Shown one piece after another: positions 26,904-36,742 of a DNA stretch of 64,000 nucleotides (position 1 is the first letter of the stretch; each line of letters starts with the position of its first letter). The notes beneath the pieces were generated by a model. That model searched no databases, was not told the DNA's origin, and saw only the letters and a list, made by a program, of their open reading frames with translations. Origin of the DNA: JARYGU01 sp033795365 (GTDB taxonomy: Bacteria; Pseudomonadota; Alphaproteobacteria; Rhizobiales; Rhizobiaceae); NCBI GenBank assembly GCA_033795365.1, contig JARYGU010000014.1:62001-126000 (forward strand), read 5' to 3'. Made by a program: the position numbers and the translations under genes.

Positions 26904-29534
26904 ATGGCAACCGAACGCTACAATCCGCGCGATGCCGAGCCCCGCTGGCAGGCTAAATGGAACGAAGAAAACGTCTTCCTGACCAAGAATGACGATCCGC
27001 GCGAGAAATATTACGTGCTCGAGATGTTCCCTTACCCCTCGGGCCGCATCCACATGGGCCATGTGCGCAACTATGCCATGGGCGACGTGGTCGCCCGTTA
27101 CAAGCGCGCCCGCGGCTACAATGTGCTCCACCCAATGGGCTGGGACGCCTTCGGCATGCCGGCGGAAAACGCCGCCATGGAGCGCGGCGTGCATCCCGCA
27201 AGCTGGACCTACCAGAACATCGCATCGATGAAAGCGCAATTGAAGGCGATGGGCCTTTCGCTCGACTGGTCGCGCGAATTCGCCACCTGCGATGTCGACT
27301 ATTATCATCGTCAGCAGCACCTGTTTCTGGACTTCCTGGAAAAAGGCCTGGTCTATCGCAAGCAATCCAAGGTCAATTGGGATCCGGTGGACAACACCGT
27401 CCTTGCAAACGAGCAGGTCATCGACGGTCGTGGCTGGCGCTCGGGCGCACCGGTGGAGCAGCGCGAGCTGACGCAGTGGTTCTTCAAGATCACCGATTTC
27501 AGCCAGGATCTGCTGGACGCGCTCGAAACGCTCGATCAGTGGCCGGAAAAAGTCAGGCTGATGCAGAAGAACTGGATCGGCCGCTCGGAAGGCCTGCTGA
27601 TCCGCTGGGAGATTTCCGACGGTGCCGGACTCACCGGCGAAAAGGAAGTGACCGTTTATACGACACGGCCGGACACGCTCTTCGGCGCCTCATTCATAGC
27701 GATCTCCGCCGACCATCCGCTTGCGCGGGAGGCTGCCGGAAAGAACGCGGAGATCGAGACCTTCTGCGAGGAATGCCGCCGTGCCGGAACGTCTCTTGCC
27801 GCACTCGAGACGGCCGAGAAGAAGGGCATGGACACGGGCATCCGCGTTCGTCATCCCTTCGACGATGCATGGGAACTGCCCGTCTATGTGGCGAACTTCG
27901 TGCTGATGGATTACGGCACCGGGGCGATCTTCGGCTGCCCTTCCGGCGACCAGCGCGACCTCGATTTTGCCCGCAAATATAATCTCCCGGTCGTACCCGT
28001 CGTCATGCCGAAGGATGCGGATGCTGCAAGCTTTGCGGTCGACGACCAAGCCTACGACGGCGACGGCGTGATGATTAACTCGCGCTTTCTCGACGGACTT
28101 TCGACCGAAGATGCTTTCGAACAAGTGGTGCAGCGCCTGTCCGCCAAGACGGTCGGCAACGCTCCGCAAGGCGAGCGCAAGGTGAATTTCCGCCTGCGCG
28201 ACTGGGGCATATCGCGCCAGCGTTACTGGGGCTGCCCGATTCCGGTCATCCACTGTGACGATTGCGGTGTGGTTCCCGTGCCGAAATCCGATCTTCCGGT
28301 CAAGCTTCCCGACGACGTCACTTTCGACAAGCCGGGCAACCCGCTCGATCGTCATCCGACATGGCGGCACGTCGCCTGCCCGAATTGCGGCAAGGACGCG
28401 CGCCGCGAAACGGACACGATGGACACGTTCGTCGATTCGTCCTGGTATTTTACCCGCTTCACCGCCCCTTGGGAGAGCGACCCGACGGACCCGTCTGCGG
28501 CGAACCATTGGCTGCCGGTCGACCAATATATCGGCGGAATAGAGCATGCGATCCTGCACCTGCTCTATTCCCGCTTCTTCACGCGCGCGATGCAGGCAAC
28601 CGGCCATCTCGATCTGAAGGAGCCGTTCAAAGGACTTTTCACGCAGGGCATGGTCGTTCACGAGACCTATAGCCGTGGGGAAGGCGCGCAGCGGGAATGG
28701 CTAACGCCTGCAGAAATCCGGATAGAGGAAGCAGACGGCAGACGCCACGCCGTCCACATTCAGACCGGTGAAGAGATCGCCATCGGCTCGATCGAGAAGA
28801 TGTCGAAGTCCAAGAAGAACGTTGTCGATCCCGACGACATCATCGCTTCCTATGGAGCCGATACGGCACGTTTCTTCGTTCTGTCCGACTCGCCGCCGGA
28901 TCGCGACGTGATCTGGTCCGAGGCCGGCGTCGAAGGCGCACACCGCTTCGTTCAGCGCATCTGGCGTCTTGTCAGCGAAGCCGCGCCGGTATTGAGCCGG
29001 ACGGTTGCGGAACCGGGGCGGCAAGGCGACGCGCTTGCAGTGTCGCAGATCGCGCACAAGACCCTGAAAGCCGTGCAGGCGGACTACGACAAGCTCGCTT
29101 TCAACAAGGCCGTCGCACGCATCTATGAACTCGTCAATGCTCTTGCCGCACCCCTGACGGCGGCAGCGGAAGGAAAAGCACCTGCGGATCTTGCCTCCGC
29201 ATTGCGCGAGGCTGTGGACGTGCTGCTGTCGATCATCGCGCCGATGACACCGCATCTCGCCGAGGAATGCTGGCGCGCGCTCGGCGGGACGGAGCTGATC
29301 GCCGTGCGGCCGTGGCCGGCCTATGACGAAGCACTGGTTGCAGAGAATGAAATCACCATTCCGGTGCAGATAAACGGCAAGAAACGCAGCGATTTGACAA
29401 TTGCACGGGATGCGGACCAGATTGCCGTCGAAAATGCCGTGCTGGCGCTGGAAGCGGTTCAGGCCGCCCTCGACGGGCAGCGACCGAAGAAGATCATTGT
29501 CGTCCCTCAGAGGATCGTGAATGTTGTTGTCTGA
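26904..29534 (+). CDS. leuS: Leucyl-tRNA synthetase
   Basis: 876 residues, class I aminoacyl-tRNA synthetase. The HIGH motif appears as HMGH (residues 50-53) in PYPSGRIHMGHVRNYAMGD and the KMSKS motif in SIEKMSKSKKNVVDPDD near residue 633. The editing domain (CP1) with TTRPDTLFGASFIAIS lies between. ATG 26904 begins MATERYNPRDAEPRWQ, the usual N-terminus. The gene overlaps lptE by 14 nt and starts a leuS-lptE-holA operon. Confidence 0.96.
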   Translation: MATERYNPRDAEPRWQAKWNEENVFLTKNDDPREKYYVLEMFPYPSGRIHMGHVRNYAMGDVVARYKRARGYNVLHPMGWDAFGMPAENAAMERGVHPASWTYQNIASMKAQLKAMGLSLDWSREFATCDVDYYHRQQHLFLDFLEKGLVYRKQSKVNWDPVDNTVLANEQVIDGRGWRSGAPVEQRELTQWFFKITDFSQDLLDALETLDQWPEKVRLMQKNWIGRSEGLLIRWEISDGAGLTGEKEVTVYTTRPDTLFGASFIAISADHPLAREAAGKNAEIETFCEECRRAGTSLAALETAEKKGMDTGIRVRHPFDDAWELPVYVANFVLMDYGTGAIFGCPSGDQRDLDFARKYNLPVVPVVMPKDADAASFAVDDQAYDGDGVMINSRFLDGLSTEDAFEQVVQRLSAKTVGNAPQGERKVNFRLRDWGISRQRYWGCPIPVIHCDDCGVVPVPKSDLPVKLPDDVTFDKPGNPLDRHPTWRHVACPNCGKDARRETDTMDTFVDSSWYFTRFTAPWESDPTDPSAANHWLPVDQYIGGIEHAILHLLYSRFFTRAMQATGHLDLKEPFKGLFTQGMVVHETYSRGEGAQREWLTPAEIRIEEADGRRHAVHIQTGEEIAIGSIEKMSKSKKNVVDPDDIIASYGADTARFFVLSDSPPDRDVIWSEAGVEGAHRFVQRIWRLVSEAAPVLSRTVAEPGRQGDALAVSQIAHKTLKAVQADYDKLAFNKAVARIYELVNALAAPLTAAAEGKAPADLASALREAVDVLLSIIAPMTPHLAEECWRALGGTELIAVRPWPAYDEALVAENEITIPVQINGKKRSDLTIARDADQIAVENAVLALEAVQAALDGQRPKKIIVVPQRIVNVVV

Positions 29535-30048
29535 TCGAAATGGAATGAAAAGAGCCGCCAGGCTTCTGATTTCTGTCGGCATTCTCACGCTGGCTGGCTG
29601 CCAGGTGCGTCCCCTCTATTCCACGGGGTCGGGAATGGAGCAAACGCTCGCATCCATTTCGATTTCCGAAGCGAAGGACCGCATCGAACAGAAGGTGCGA
29701 AATTCGCTGATATTTCTCCTGGGCGGCGGCTCCGGAGAACCGGCCAACCCGCAATACCGCATGGAGCTGAACGTCACCTCGACCAGCACCGGCGTTCTGA
29801 TCGACACCGTTGACGACGACGATGCGGCGCGTGCCGGCCGAATCACCGTATCGGCGGATTATAATCTTGCAAGAACCGACACAGGCGAAACCATCCGGTC
29901 GGGCAAGCGCTCTGTCGTTGCTCTCGCCGATTTTCCGATCCAGGAATTCGCGAAGGTCCGCGCCATCCGGGATGCGGAAAACCGCGCTGCGCGGGAGCTC
30001 GCCGAAGTCATTCGCGCCGATATAGCAGCGTCGCTGTCGCGACGGTGA
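29521..30048 (+). CDS. lptE: LPS-assembly lipoprotein LptE
   Basis: 175 residues. A lipoprotein signal ends in ISVGILTLAGCQVRPLY; the Cys (about residue 26) is the lipidation site. The rest is a small alpha/beta domain starting VRPLYSTG, as in alphaproteobacterial LptE, which plugs the LptD barrel and guides LPS to the outer surface. It sits between leuS and holA, the same place as in E. coli, which strongly supports the call because LptE sequence diverges fast. ATG 29521 has GAGG 8 nt upstream; ATG 29545 would give a more standard short signal peptide. Confidence 0.85.
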   Translation: MLLSDRNGMKRAARLLISVGILTLAGCQVRPLYSTGSGMEQTLASISISEAKDRIEQKVRNSLIFLLGGGSGEPANPQYRMELNVTSTSTGVLIDTVDDDDAARAGRITVSADYNLARTDTGETIRSGKRSVVALADFPIQEFAKVRAIRDAENRAARELAEVIRADIAASLSRR

Positions 30049-30055
30049 GCTAGCC

Positions 30056-31087
30056 ATGGGTGAGATCAAGTCGCATGAATTCGAGCCCTTCCTGAAAAGG
30101 ATAGGCTCTATGCGGCTTTTCCTGATCTACGGGCCGGATCGTGGGCTGGTTTCCGAGAGAGCCGCAGCGTTGGCTACCGCGAGCGGCATTTCGCTTACCG
30201 ATCCTTTTTCCCTGATAAAGCTGGATGTCGCCGAGGTAACGCAGCAGCCGGGTCGTCTGCTCGACGAGGCGAACTCCATCGGACTGTTCGGCGGCGACAG
30301 GCTGGTCTGGATCCGCGGAGCGGCAAACGAGAAGCCGCTTTGTGACGCTTTCGAACTTCTGACGCGCGATCCTCCCCCCGGATGCATGGTGATCGTCGAA
30401 GCGGGTGACCTTAAAAAGGGCTCCGGCATGCGGAAGATCGCGGAAAGTTCGAAGAATGCCATGGCGATTCCCTGTTATGCCGACGACAGCAGAGCGCTGA
30501 ATGCGCTCATAGATCAGGAACTTGCAGCCGAAGATCTTCGCATGACGCCGACAGCCCGGCAGAGACTGATCGAGACGATCGGTGGCGATCGCTTGGCTTC
30601 GCGCAACGAGATCCGCAAGCTTGTCCTTTACTGCCGCGGCAAGCAGATGGTCGAAGAAGAGGATGTGGCCGATATCGTCGGTGATGCGAGCGCGATTTCC
30701 ACCGACGATGCCGTCGATGCCGTGCTGAAGGGGGATCGCGACGGCTTCATGCACGCGATACAAAAAATCACGGCGTCAAAAACGCCGATATTCCTCGTAC
30801 TACAGGGTTGCCTGAGGCAGTTTCAGCTCTTGGACCTGATGAAAGCCGAAATGGAGGAGAAACGCCTGCCGGCCGCGCAAGTCATCGCCGCTCTTGGCCG
30901 GCATTTGCATTTCCGGCGCAAGCCTGTAGTCGAAAACGCGCTGAAGAACTGGAGCGCGCCTGCGATACAGCGCGAAATGCAGCGGTTGCAGGCCGCTATC
31001 CTGCAAAGCCGGCAACGCCAGAGCCTGGAAGATACCATTGCCATGCATACTATGCTGGCGACGGTTCTTCAGTCGGCGAGACGATAG
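30056..31087 (+). CDS. holA: DNA polymerase III, delta subunit
   Basis: 343 residues. HolA opens the beta clamp within the clamp-loader complex. The N-terminal IKSHEFEPFLKRIGSMRLFLIYGPDRGLVSERA fragment (shown in part: RLFLIYGPDRGLVSERA) and the central RLIETIGGDRLASRNEIRKL block are typical. It has no functional Walker A, as expected for delta. It follows lptE by 7 nt and converges on parB with 18 nt between. Confidence 0.9.
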   Translation: MGEIKSHEFEPFLKRIGSMRLFLIYGPDRGLVSERAAALATASGISLTDPFSLIKLDVAEVTQQPGRLLDEANSIGLFGGDRLVWIRGAANEKPLCDAFELLTRDPPPGCMVIVEAGDLKKGSGMRKIAESSKNAMAIPCYADDSRALNALIDQELAAEDLRMTPTARQRLIETIGGDRLASRNEIRKLVLYCRGKQMVEEEDVADIVGDASAISTDDAVDAVLKGDRDGFMHAIQKITASKTPIFLVLQGCLRQFQLLDLMKAEMEEKRLPAAQVIAALGRHLHFRRKPVVENALKNWSAPAIQREMQRLQAAILQSRQRQSLEDTIAMHTMLATVLQSARR

Positions 31088-31105
31088 AAGAATCCGGCTA
31101 AGGAA

Positions 31106-31993
31106 CTATTTATGTTCCAGCAGCCGGCAGATTTCCTCCAGCTGTTCCAGGGTTTTGTAGGCAATCCGGATATGACCGCCACCGGCTTTGTGGTTGACCG
31201 TTACATCCAGGCCAAGGCTGTCGGATAACGTGCGCTCGAGAGCGAGCGTGTCGGCATCCTTTTCCTCCTTGCGCGCTCCGCCGGCGGCGTAATTCGGATC
31301 GGACTGCGCCCGTATGTCGTTTTGGGCCAGTCGTTCGGCGTCGCGCACCGACATACCCTTGGCCACGATCGCCCGCGCAAGCGACACCGGATCGGATGTC
31401 GGGATCAGAGCACGGGCATGGCCCGCAGACAGCGTGCCGGAGGCGAGCATGTCGCGCACCGGATCGGGAAGCTTCAAAAGCCTGAGGCTATTTGCGACAT
31501 GGCTGCGGCTTTTACCAATGATCTCACCGAGATCGTTCTGTGTATAGCCGTGCTCGGCGATTAGCTGGTCATATCCCATCGCCTCTTCGAGGGGATTGAG
31601 GTCCGAACGCTGAACGTTCTCGACGATCGCGATTTCCAGCGCGGTTCGGTCGTCAACGTCGCGCACGATGACCGGGATTTCCACGAAGCCGGCAAGTTGC
31701 GCAGCCCGCCAGCGCCGTTCGCCGGCGATGATCTCGTAGCGATCCGGCGCAACCGTCCGGACCACGACAGGCTGCACGATACCATGCTGCCGAATGGAGG
31801 ACGCCAGATCCTGAAGTTCGGATTCATCGAAGTGGCGGCGCGGGTTTCTCGGATTGCGCCCGACGAACTCGATCGGCACCTGCCTGTCAGGATTGACCGA
31901 TGCGGCAGATGCCTGTTGGAATGGCTGATCCATCTCTCCGATGAGAGCTGCCAATCCACGCCCCAGGCGCCGCTTTGAGTTGTCTTCATTCAT
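31106..31993 (-). CDS. parB: Chromosome partitioning protein ParB
   Basis: 295 residues. ParB binds parS, spreads as a CTP-dependent clamp and works with ParA to move origins. Seen in order: LGRGLAALIGE near the N-terminus, the CTPase region with VQPVVVRTV and IAGERRWRAAQLAG (GERRxRA box), the helix-turn-helix ENDLGEIIGKSRSHVANSLR-like block around residue 150-175, and a C-terminal dimerisation domain. It is the last gene of the mnmE-mnmG-rsmG-parA-parB cluster, 22 nt after parA. Six parS sites lie within this window. Confidence 0.96.
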   Translation of the reverse strand: MNEDNSKRRLGRGLAALIGEMDQPFQQASAASVNPDRQVPIEFVGRNPRNPRRHFDESELQDLASSIRQHGIVQPVVVRTVAPDRYEIIAGERRWRAAQLAGFVEIPVIVRDVDDRTALEIAIVENVQRSDLNPLEEAMGYDQLIAEHGYTQNDLGEIIGKSRSHVANSLRLLKLPDPVRDMLASGTLSAGHARALIPTSDPVSLARAIVAKGMSVRDAERLAQNDIRAQSDPNYAAGGARKEEKDADTLALERTLSDSLGLDVTVNHKAGGGHIRIAYKTLEQLEEICRLLEHK

Positions 31994-32015
31994 ATCCGCT
32001 ACTCACGATATAGTT

Positions 32016-32807
32016 TCAGGCGGCCTTGCGCTGCCGCTCGCGCTGAATGACTTCGGAGGCAAGCTGAAGATAAGCCTGGCTCCCCGCGCATTTCAGATCG
32101 TACAGAATGGCTGGCTTGCCGTAAGACGGCGCCTCGGAGACGCGCACATTGCGCGGAATGAGCGTATGGTAAACCTTCTCACCCAAATGCGTGCGCACGT
32201 CATTGACCACCTGCTGCGCCAGATTGTTGCGCGAATCGAACATCGTGAGAACGATTCCTTGAATATCGAGGGTCGGGTTGACGGTGCGCCTGACCTGGTC
32301 AACCGTTTCGAGCAACTGACTGAGGCCTTCCAACGCAAAAAATTCGCATTGTAACGGTACCAGAACGGAATGCGCCGCCGCCATTGCATTCATCGTCAAG
32401 AGATTGAACGACGGCGGGCAATCCACAAGCACATATGAGTAAGAAAGAGCGTCTATCGAGGAAAGCGCCCGCTTCAGGCGGAAAACGCGGTCGCCCTCAC
32501 GCGCAATCTCCATCTCCACGCCGAGAAGATCCATTGTCGACGGAATGATCGAAAGATGCGGAACTGCGGTTTCCAGTGCGATTTCGCCGACATTGTGGGC
32601 TCCCATGAGCAATTCATAGGATGAGAGGCGGCGGTCACGGCGATCGATGCCGAGGCCGGTACTCGCGTTTCCCTGGGGATCGAGGTCGACGATGAGCACG
32701 CGTTCGCCGATCGCCGCGAGAGCCGTTGCCAGATTGATGGCAGTCGTCGTCTTGCCGACCCCACCCTTCTGATTGGCTATGGTGATAATCCGGTTCTTTT
32801 CCACCAT
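32016..32807 (-). CDS. parA: Chromosome partitioning ATPase ParA
   Basis: 263 residues. Deviant Walker A motif KGGVGKTT at residues 14-21, switch motif VLIVDLDPQGNAST, and Walker B-like YVLVDCPPSFNLL. It is the short chromosomal type without an N-terminal DNA-binding domain, so it is not a plasmid RepA/ParA. ATG 32807 (MVEKNRIITIANQ) follows GAGG; the ORF is open back to 32879 but that overlaps rsmG. It lies 13 nt after rsmG. Confidence 0.96.
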   Translation of the reverse strand: MVEKNRIITIANQKGGVGKTTTAINLATALAAIGERVLIVDLDPQGNASTGLGIDRRDRRLSSYELLMGAHNVGEIALETAVPHLSIIPSTMDLLGVEMEIAREGDRVFRLKRALSSIDALSYSYVLVDCPPSFNLLTMNAMAAAHSVLVPLQCEFFALEGLSQLLETVDQVRRTVNPTLDIQGIVLTMFDSRNNLAQQVVNDVRTHLGEKVYHTLIPRNVRVSEAPSYGKPAILYDLKCAGSQAYLQLASEVIQRERQRKAA

Positions 32808-32820
32808 GGGCCTCTGCCGC

Positions 32821-33459
32821 TTAACGAGGTTTGCGCGAAAGATCTGATATCTCGAGTACGACCGAATCTGGCTCGACAATACTGGCGTGTTTTACCAGAT
32901 CGAACTCCCAGCGACCAACAGCTTTATCGACTTCCGACTGATAATCCCGGCCTTTATGGAAAAAAGCGCGAAGATCTCGCTGCTTTTCCGCCCATGGAGC
33001 CACATAATCGAACAGTAAGGACAAGTCCGCCAATGCGCGCGCCGAAACTGCATCGCATATGGGGATCACATCCGGCGCGTCTTCGATCCGAATCGCATGA
33101 ACTTCAGCTCTTGCGCCAGTTTCGGCGATCGCCGCCCGCAGAAACGCTGCCTTCTTGTTGTTGCTTTCCACAAGGTGGACCACGCCCCCGCCGGCCTCGG
33201 CAAGGAGAATACCGGTGATTATACCCGGAAACCCGCCACCGCTTCCCAGGTCGATCCATTGCTTCCTGCCTGGGAAAAGTTGGTAGATCTGGGCACTATC
33301 CGCAATATGCCGTTGCCAGAGATCCGAGATCGTTGACGGAGCTACCAAGTTGATCGATTTCGCCCACTTCTGAAAAAGCGCAGTGAACAACCGCAAACGC
33401 TCTTCTGTTTCACGTGAAACACGCAAGCCGTTCACTGACGACGAAAGACTCTCATTCAT
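32821..33459 (-). CDS. rsmG: 16S rRNA m7G527 methyltransferase
   Basis: 212 residues; older name gidB. It methylates N7 of G527 in 16S rRNA. SAM-binding motif I is in WIDLGSGGGFPGIITGILL, followed by VHLVESNNKKAAFLR and VSARALADLSLL. The start codon overlaps the mnmG stop as ATGA. A perfect parS site lies inside the coding sequence at 33406-33421. Confidence 0.95.
   Translation of the reverse strand: MNESLSSSVNGLRVSRETEERLRLFTALFQKWAKSINLVAPSTISDLWQRHIADSAQIYQLFPGRKQWIDLGSGGGFPGIITGILLAEAGGGVVHLVESNNKKAAFLRAAIAETGARAEVHAIRIEDAPDVIPICDAVSARALADLSLLFDYVAPWAEKQRDLRAFFHKGRDYQSEVDKAVGRWEFDLVKHASIVEPDSVVLEISDLSRKPR
33406..33421. other. parS site 3, perfect match, inside rsmG
   Basis: TGTTTCACGTGAAACA, identical to the 16-bp parS consensus and a perfect palindrome. 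It lies about 40-55 nt into rsmG, where it encodes RVSRETEE. Confidence 0.93.
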
Positions 33460-35342
33460 TGCAGCGCCCGCATCTTCTCACCTTCTGCCACCTGCAATTT
33501 CCGTAGCGAGGCCAGCAAAAGGGAAATCGCGGCCGGTGTCATTCCATCAACTTTGGCTGCCTGGGCGATGTTGACGGGCATCGCTTTTGTCAGTTTCTGC
33601 TTCAACTCATTGGACAAGCCCGGCAGCCCTGAGAAATCGAACCCGTCTGGAATCGTTTTTTCTTCCTCTCTGCGAACTTCCGCAATATCCGAAGCTTGGC
33701 GTTCCATATAGACAGCATAGGCGGCTTCGATCTCGAGCGCCTCGACAGTGCGCTTCGGGAGAGAGCCTAGCTCAGGCCAGATAAGGGAAAGACGATCGAC
33801 GGACATATCAGGGTAGGACAAGAGCTCGTAAGCAGACCGCCGCTGCCCGTCTTGATTCAACTTCAGGTCGAACCGCGCGGCCTCCGACGGAGTTATCTTA
33901 AGGAAGCGCAGTAGCTCCCGAGAGCGATTCATTTCAGCCGTCCATTCCGTAAATCGGCCAAGGCGTTCCTGCCCGACGATGCCAAGCATCTCTGCAACTG
34001 GCGTAAGCCGTAGGTCTGCATTGTCGGCGCGCAATGACAACCGATATTCCGCACGCGAGGTGAACATCCGATAAGGCTCCGTCACGCCACGGGATGTCAG
34101 ATCATCGATCATGACGCCGATATAGCTTTGCGTGCGGCTGAAGATATAAGCCTGCATACCGCCGACTTCCCGCGCTGCATTCAATCCCGCGACAAGTCCC
34201 TGCGCGCCCGCTTCCTCGTAGCCAGTCGTTCCGTTGATCTGACCCGCGAGGAAAAGCCCACTGATTTTCTTCAGCTCCAAGGCCTGAGTGAGTTCTCGCG
34301 GATCGACGTGATCATACTCGATGGCATAACCGGGTTGAAGGATTTCGACATTCTTCAGGCCGGGAATTGTCCGGATGAACTGAGTTTGCACATCGGCGGG
34401 AAGCGACGTCGAAATGCCATTCGGGTAAACCGTATCGTCGTCAAGTCCTTCTGGCTCAAGAAAGACCTGATGGCCGTCCCGCTCGCCGAACTTGACGATC
34501 TTGTCCTCGATAGAGGGGCAATAGCGTGGTCCCACGCCTTTGATCTGGCCCGAATACATTGCCGATCGCGCGAGATTCTCTTCGATGATGCGGTGGGTTT
34601 CGGAAATCGTCCTTGTCACACCACAATCGATCTGCGGCGTGGCAATTCGGTCCGTCATAAAGGAAAACGGCACCGGATCCTCATCAGCGCTCTGACGGCC
34701 GATCGAACCCCAATCGATCGTTCTGCCATTCAAGCGAGCAGGTGTCCCGGTCTTCAACCGCGACAGAGCGATTCCGAAGCGTTCCAAAGTCTGTGATAAT
34801 CCAAGCGACGGTTCTTCGCCGACGCGCCCAGCCGGAATCTTTTGGTCGCCGATATGGATGAGGCCTCGCAGAAACGTACCCGTTGTCAGAACAGCGGCGC
34901 GGCAACTTATATGCCGCCCGTCTTTTAACACAACCGATGACACTGACCCCTTAATTGCCTCGATGTCGAAAGCTTCGCCTTCGATAACATCGAGATTCGG
35001 GATTGCCGCAATTTCCGCCTGCATCGCTTCGCGGTAAAGCTTCCGATCGGCTTGCGTGCGCGGGCCGCGAACCGCCGGTCCTTTCCGGCGATTGAGAAGC
35101 CGAAACTGGATACCGGCACGATCCGCCACCCGGCCCATGAGGCCGTCGAGAGCATCGATCTCGCGAACGAGATGGCCCTTTCCGAGACCGCCGATCGCCG
35201 GGTTGCACGACATGACACCAATCGTGGCTCGCTTGTGCGTAATCAGAGCAGTCCTCGCCCCGAAACGAGCGGCCGCGGATGCAGCTTCGCATCCCGCATG
35301 TCCTCCGCCAATCACAACCACATCATACTTCATAACGTTCAT
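33456..35342 (-). CDS. mnmG: tRNA uridine 5-carboxymethylaminomethyl modification enzyme MnmG
   Basis: About 628 residues; older name gidA. FAD-dependent subunit that with MnmE modifies wobble uridine 34. The FAD-binding motif is at the N-terminus (YDVVVIGGGHAGCEAA), followed by the MnmG-specific SCNPAIGGLGKGHLVREID and LKTGTPARLNGRTIDW. The start is unclear: ATG 35342, 35333 or 35360 are all in frame and none has a strong ribosome binding site; 35360 would place a parS site directly upstream of the codon. It is 4 nt overlapping with rsmG. Confidence 0.95.
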   Translation of the reverse strand: MNVMKYDVVVIGGGHAGCEAASAAARFGARTALITHKRATIGVMSCNPAIGGLGKGHLVREIDALDGLMGRVADRAGIQFRLLNRRKGPAVRGPRTQADRKLYREAMQAEIAAIPNLDVIEGEAFDIEAIKGSVSSVVLKDGRHISCRAAVLTTGTFLRGLIHIGDQKIPAGRVGEEPSLGLSQTLERFGIALSRLKTGTPARLNGRTIDWGSIGRQSADEDPVPFSFMTDRIATPQIDCGVTRTISETHRIIEENLARSAMYSGQIKGVGPRYCPSIEDKIVKFGERDGHQVFLEPEGLDDDTVYPNGISTSLPADVQTQFIRTIPGLKNVEILQPGYAIEYDHVDPRELTQALELKKISGLFLAGQINGTTGYEEAGAQGLVAGLNAAREVGGMQAYIFSRTQSYIGVMIDDLTSRGVTEPYRMFTSRAEYRLSLRADNADLRLTPVAEMLGIVGQERLGRFTEWTAEMNRSRELLRFLKITPSEAARFDLKLNQDGQRRSAYELLSYPDMSVDRLSLIWPELGSLPKRTVEALEIEAAYAVYMERQASDIAEVRREEEKTIPDGFDFSGLPGLSNELKQKLTKAMPVNIAQAAKVDGMTPAAISLLLASLRKLQVAEGEKMRALQ

Positions 35343-35359
35343 CCGCTGCAGTCTTCGCA

Positions 35360-35375
35360 TGTTTCACGTGAAACC
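35360..35375. other. parS site 4, upstream of mnmG
   Basis: TGTTTCACGTGAAACC, one mismatch in the last position. It lies in the short mnmG-mnmE gap, 47 bp from a second copy. Confidence 0.88.
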
Positions 35376-35406
35376 TGCGATCAGACTCGTTTCCGTTGTA
35401 AAAGCG

Positions 35407-35422
35407 TGTTTCACGTGAATCA
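35407..35422. other. parS site 5, at the end of mnmE
   Basis: TGTTTCACGTGAATCA, one mismatch to consensus. It overlaps the mnmE stop codon by 3 nt and is 47 bp from the neighbouring parS copy, about four and a half helical turns. Confidence 0.87.
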
Positions 35423-36742
35423 CTTTCCGATGCAAAATTCGGAAAAGATTACATCCAGCAAATTCTCTACATCCACCTTCCCGGTAATTCGCTCCAACGA
35501 CCGAGAGGCGGCTCTCAAATGCTCCGCTTGAATGTCCAAGCCGATATGTCCGGCGGCCAGCGCTCGGCTTATGGCATCAGCGGCTGAAAGCAGGCACTCC
35601 TTATGCCGAATCCGACTGGGAAATGAAAGAGCCTGATGGCTGCCGATAACGGGTAGGTGGGCCTTTATGCGATCAAGCAGTTCCCCGATACCTTCCCCCG
35701 TCCGTGTCGAGACGACGGTATCGACTTCGCCATCGCGCCACGCGGCGCCGAGATCTCCCTTGGTTCCCACTCTGATGACCGGCCCTTCATAACCGGCGAC
35801 AAAATCGCTGGAGCAACGGGTTGACGCTTCCGTCAGAAGCAGAACCAGATCGGCCTCGGCGATGGCCAGGCGGGCGCGACTGATCCCCTCGCGCTCCACA
35901 GGCTCCTCAGTCTGCCGGAGGCCGGCCGTATCGAAAAGCCTTACCGCATATCCGTCAAGGTTGAGATCCACTGTCAAGACATCCCTGGTCGTTCCCGGGA
36001 TATCGGTCACGATGGCAATATCTCTTTTGGTTAAAAAATTTATAAGGCTCGATTTTCCTGCATTGGGCGGACCAGCAATCACGATCTTCAATCCGTCGCG
36101 AATGATTTCGCCGGTTCTGGCGGTCTCGACATGCGCTAGGATTTCGGCCTGCAGCCGGCGCATATCGTTCCAAATCATGCTCGCTACCGAGTCCGGAACA
36201 TCATCTTCGTCGGCGAAATCCAACTCGGCCTCGATCATCGCCCTCGCATGGGTAAGACGATCGGACCAGGCGTTATAGATCCTCGATTGTCCGCCAACTG
36301 CCTGTTCCGCTGCAAGGCGCCTCTGCATTTCCGTTTCGGCAGCAATGAGATCGGCAAGGCCCTCGAGCTCGACGAGGTCAAGCTTGCTGTTGTGAAAGGC
36401 GCGACGTGAAAACTCCCCGGCATCGGCCGAACGAAGCTCCGGTATTTGCGAAAGTGCCTCAAGAACCGCCCTAACAACGGCAGGTCCGCCGTGAACATGC
36501 AATTCCGCGCAATCTTCTCCGGTAAACGAGTACGGCCCCGGGAAGAACAGAATCAAACCCCGATCGAGGATGTCACCATTTCGGGAACGAATCGTTTCAA
36601 GCGCCGCATATCGCGGCTCAGGTATCGAACCGGTAAGTTGTTTCAACGCATGACCGGCATGCGGCCCGCTCAGCCGAACGACGGCCACACCGGACGGCAA
36701 GCCTCCGCTCGAAAGAGCAAATATCGTGTCGTCGTGACGCAT
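35420..36742 (-). CDS. mnmE: tRNA modification GTPase MnmE
   Basis: 440 residues; older names trmE and thdF. It partners MnmG in wobble uridine modification. The N-terminal tetrahydrofolate-binding domain starts DTIFALSSGGLPSGVAVVRL. The G domain has GPPNAGKSSLINFLTKRD (G1), DIPGTTRDV (G2) and DTAGLRQTEEPVEREGI (G3). The protein ends with the conserved FCIGK, whose Cys is catalytically important in E. coli MnmE. First gene of the cluster leading to parB. Confidence 0.95.
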   Translation of the reverse strand: MRHDDTIFALSSGGLPSGVAVVRLSGPHAGHALKQLTGSIPEPRYAALETIRSRNGDILDRGLILFFPGPYSFTGEDCAELHVHGGPAVVRAVLEALSQIPELRSADAGEFSRRAFHNSKLDLVELEGLADLIAAETEMQRRLAAEQAVGGQSRIYNAWSDRLTHARAMIEAELDFADEDDVPDSVASMIWNDMRRLQAEILAHVETARTGEIIRDGLKIVIAGPPNAGKSSLINFLTKRDIAIVTDIPGTTRDVLTVDLNLDGYAVRLFDTAGLRQTEEPVEREGISRARLAIAEADLVLLLTEASTRCSSDFVAGYEGPVIRVGTKGDLGAAWRDGEVDTVVSTRTGEGIGELLDRIKAHLPVIGSHQALSFPSRIRHKECLLSAADAISRALAAGHIGLDIQAEHLRAASRSLERITGKVDVENLLDVIFSEFCIGK

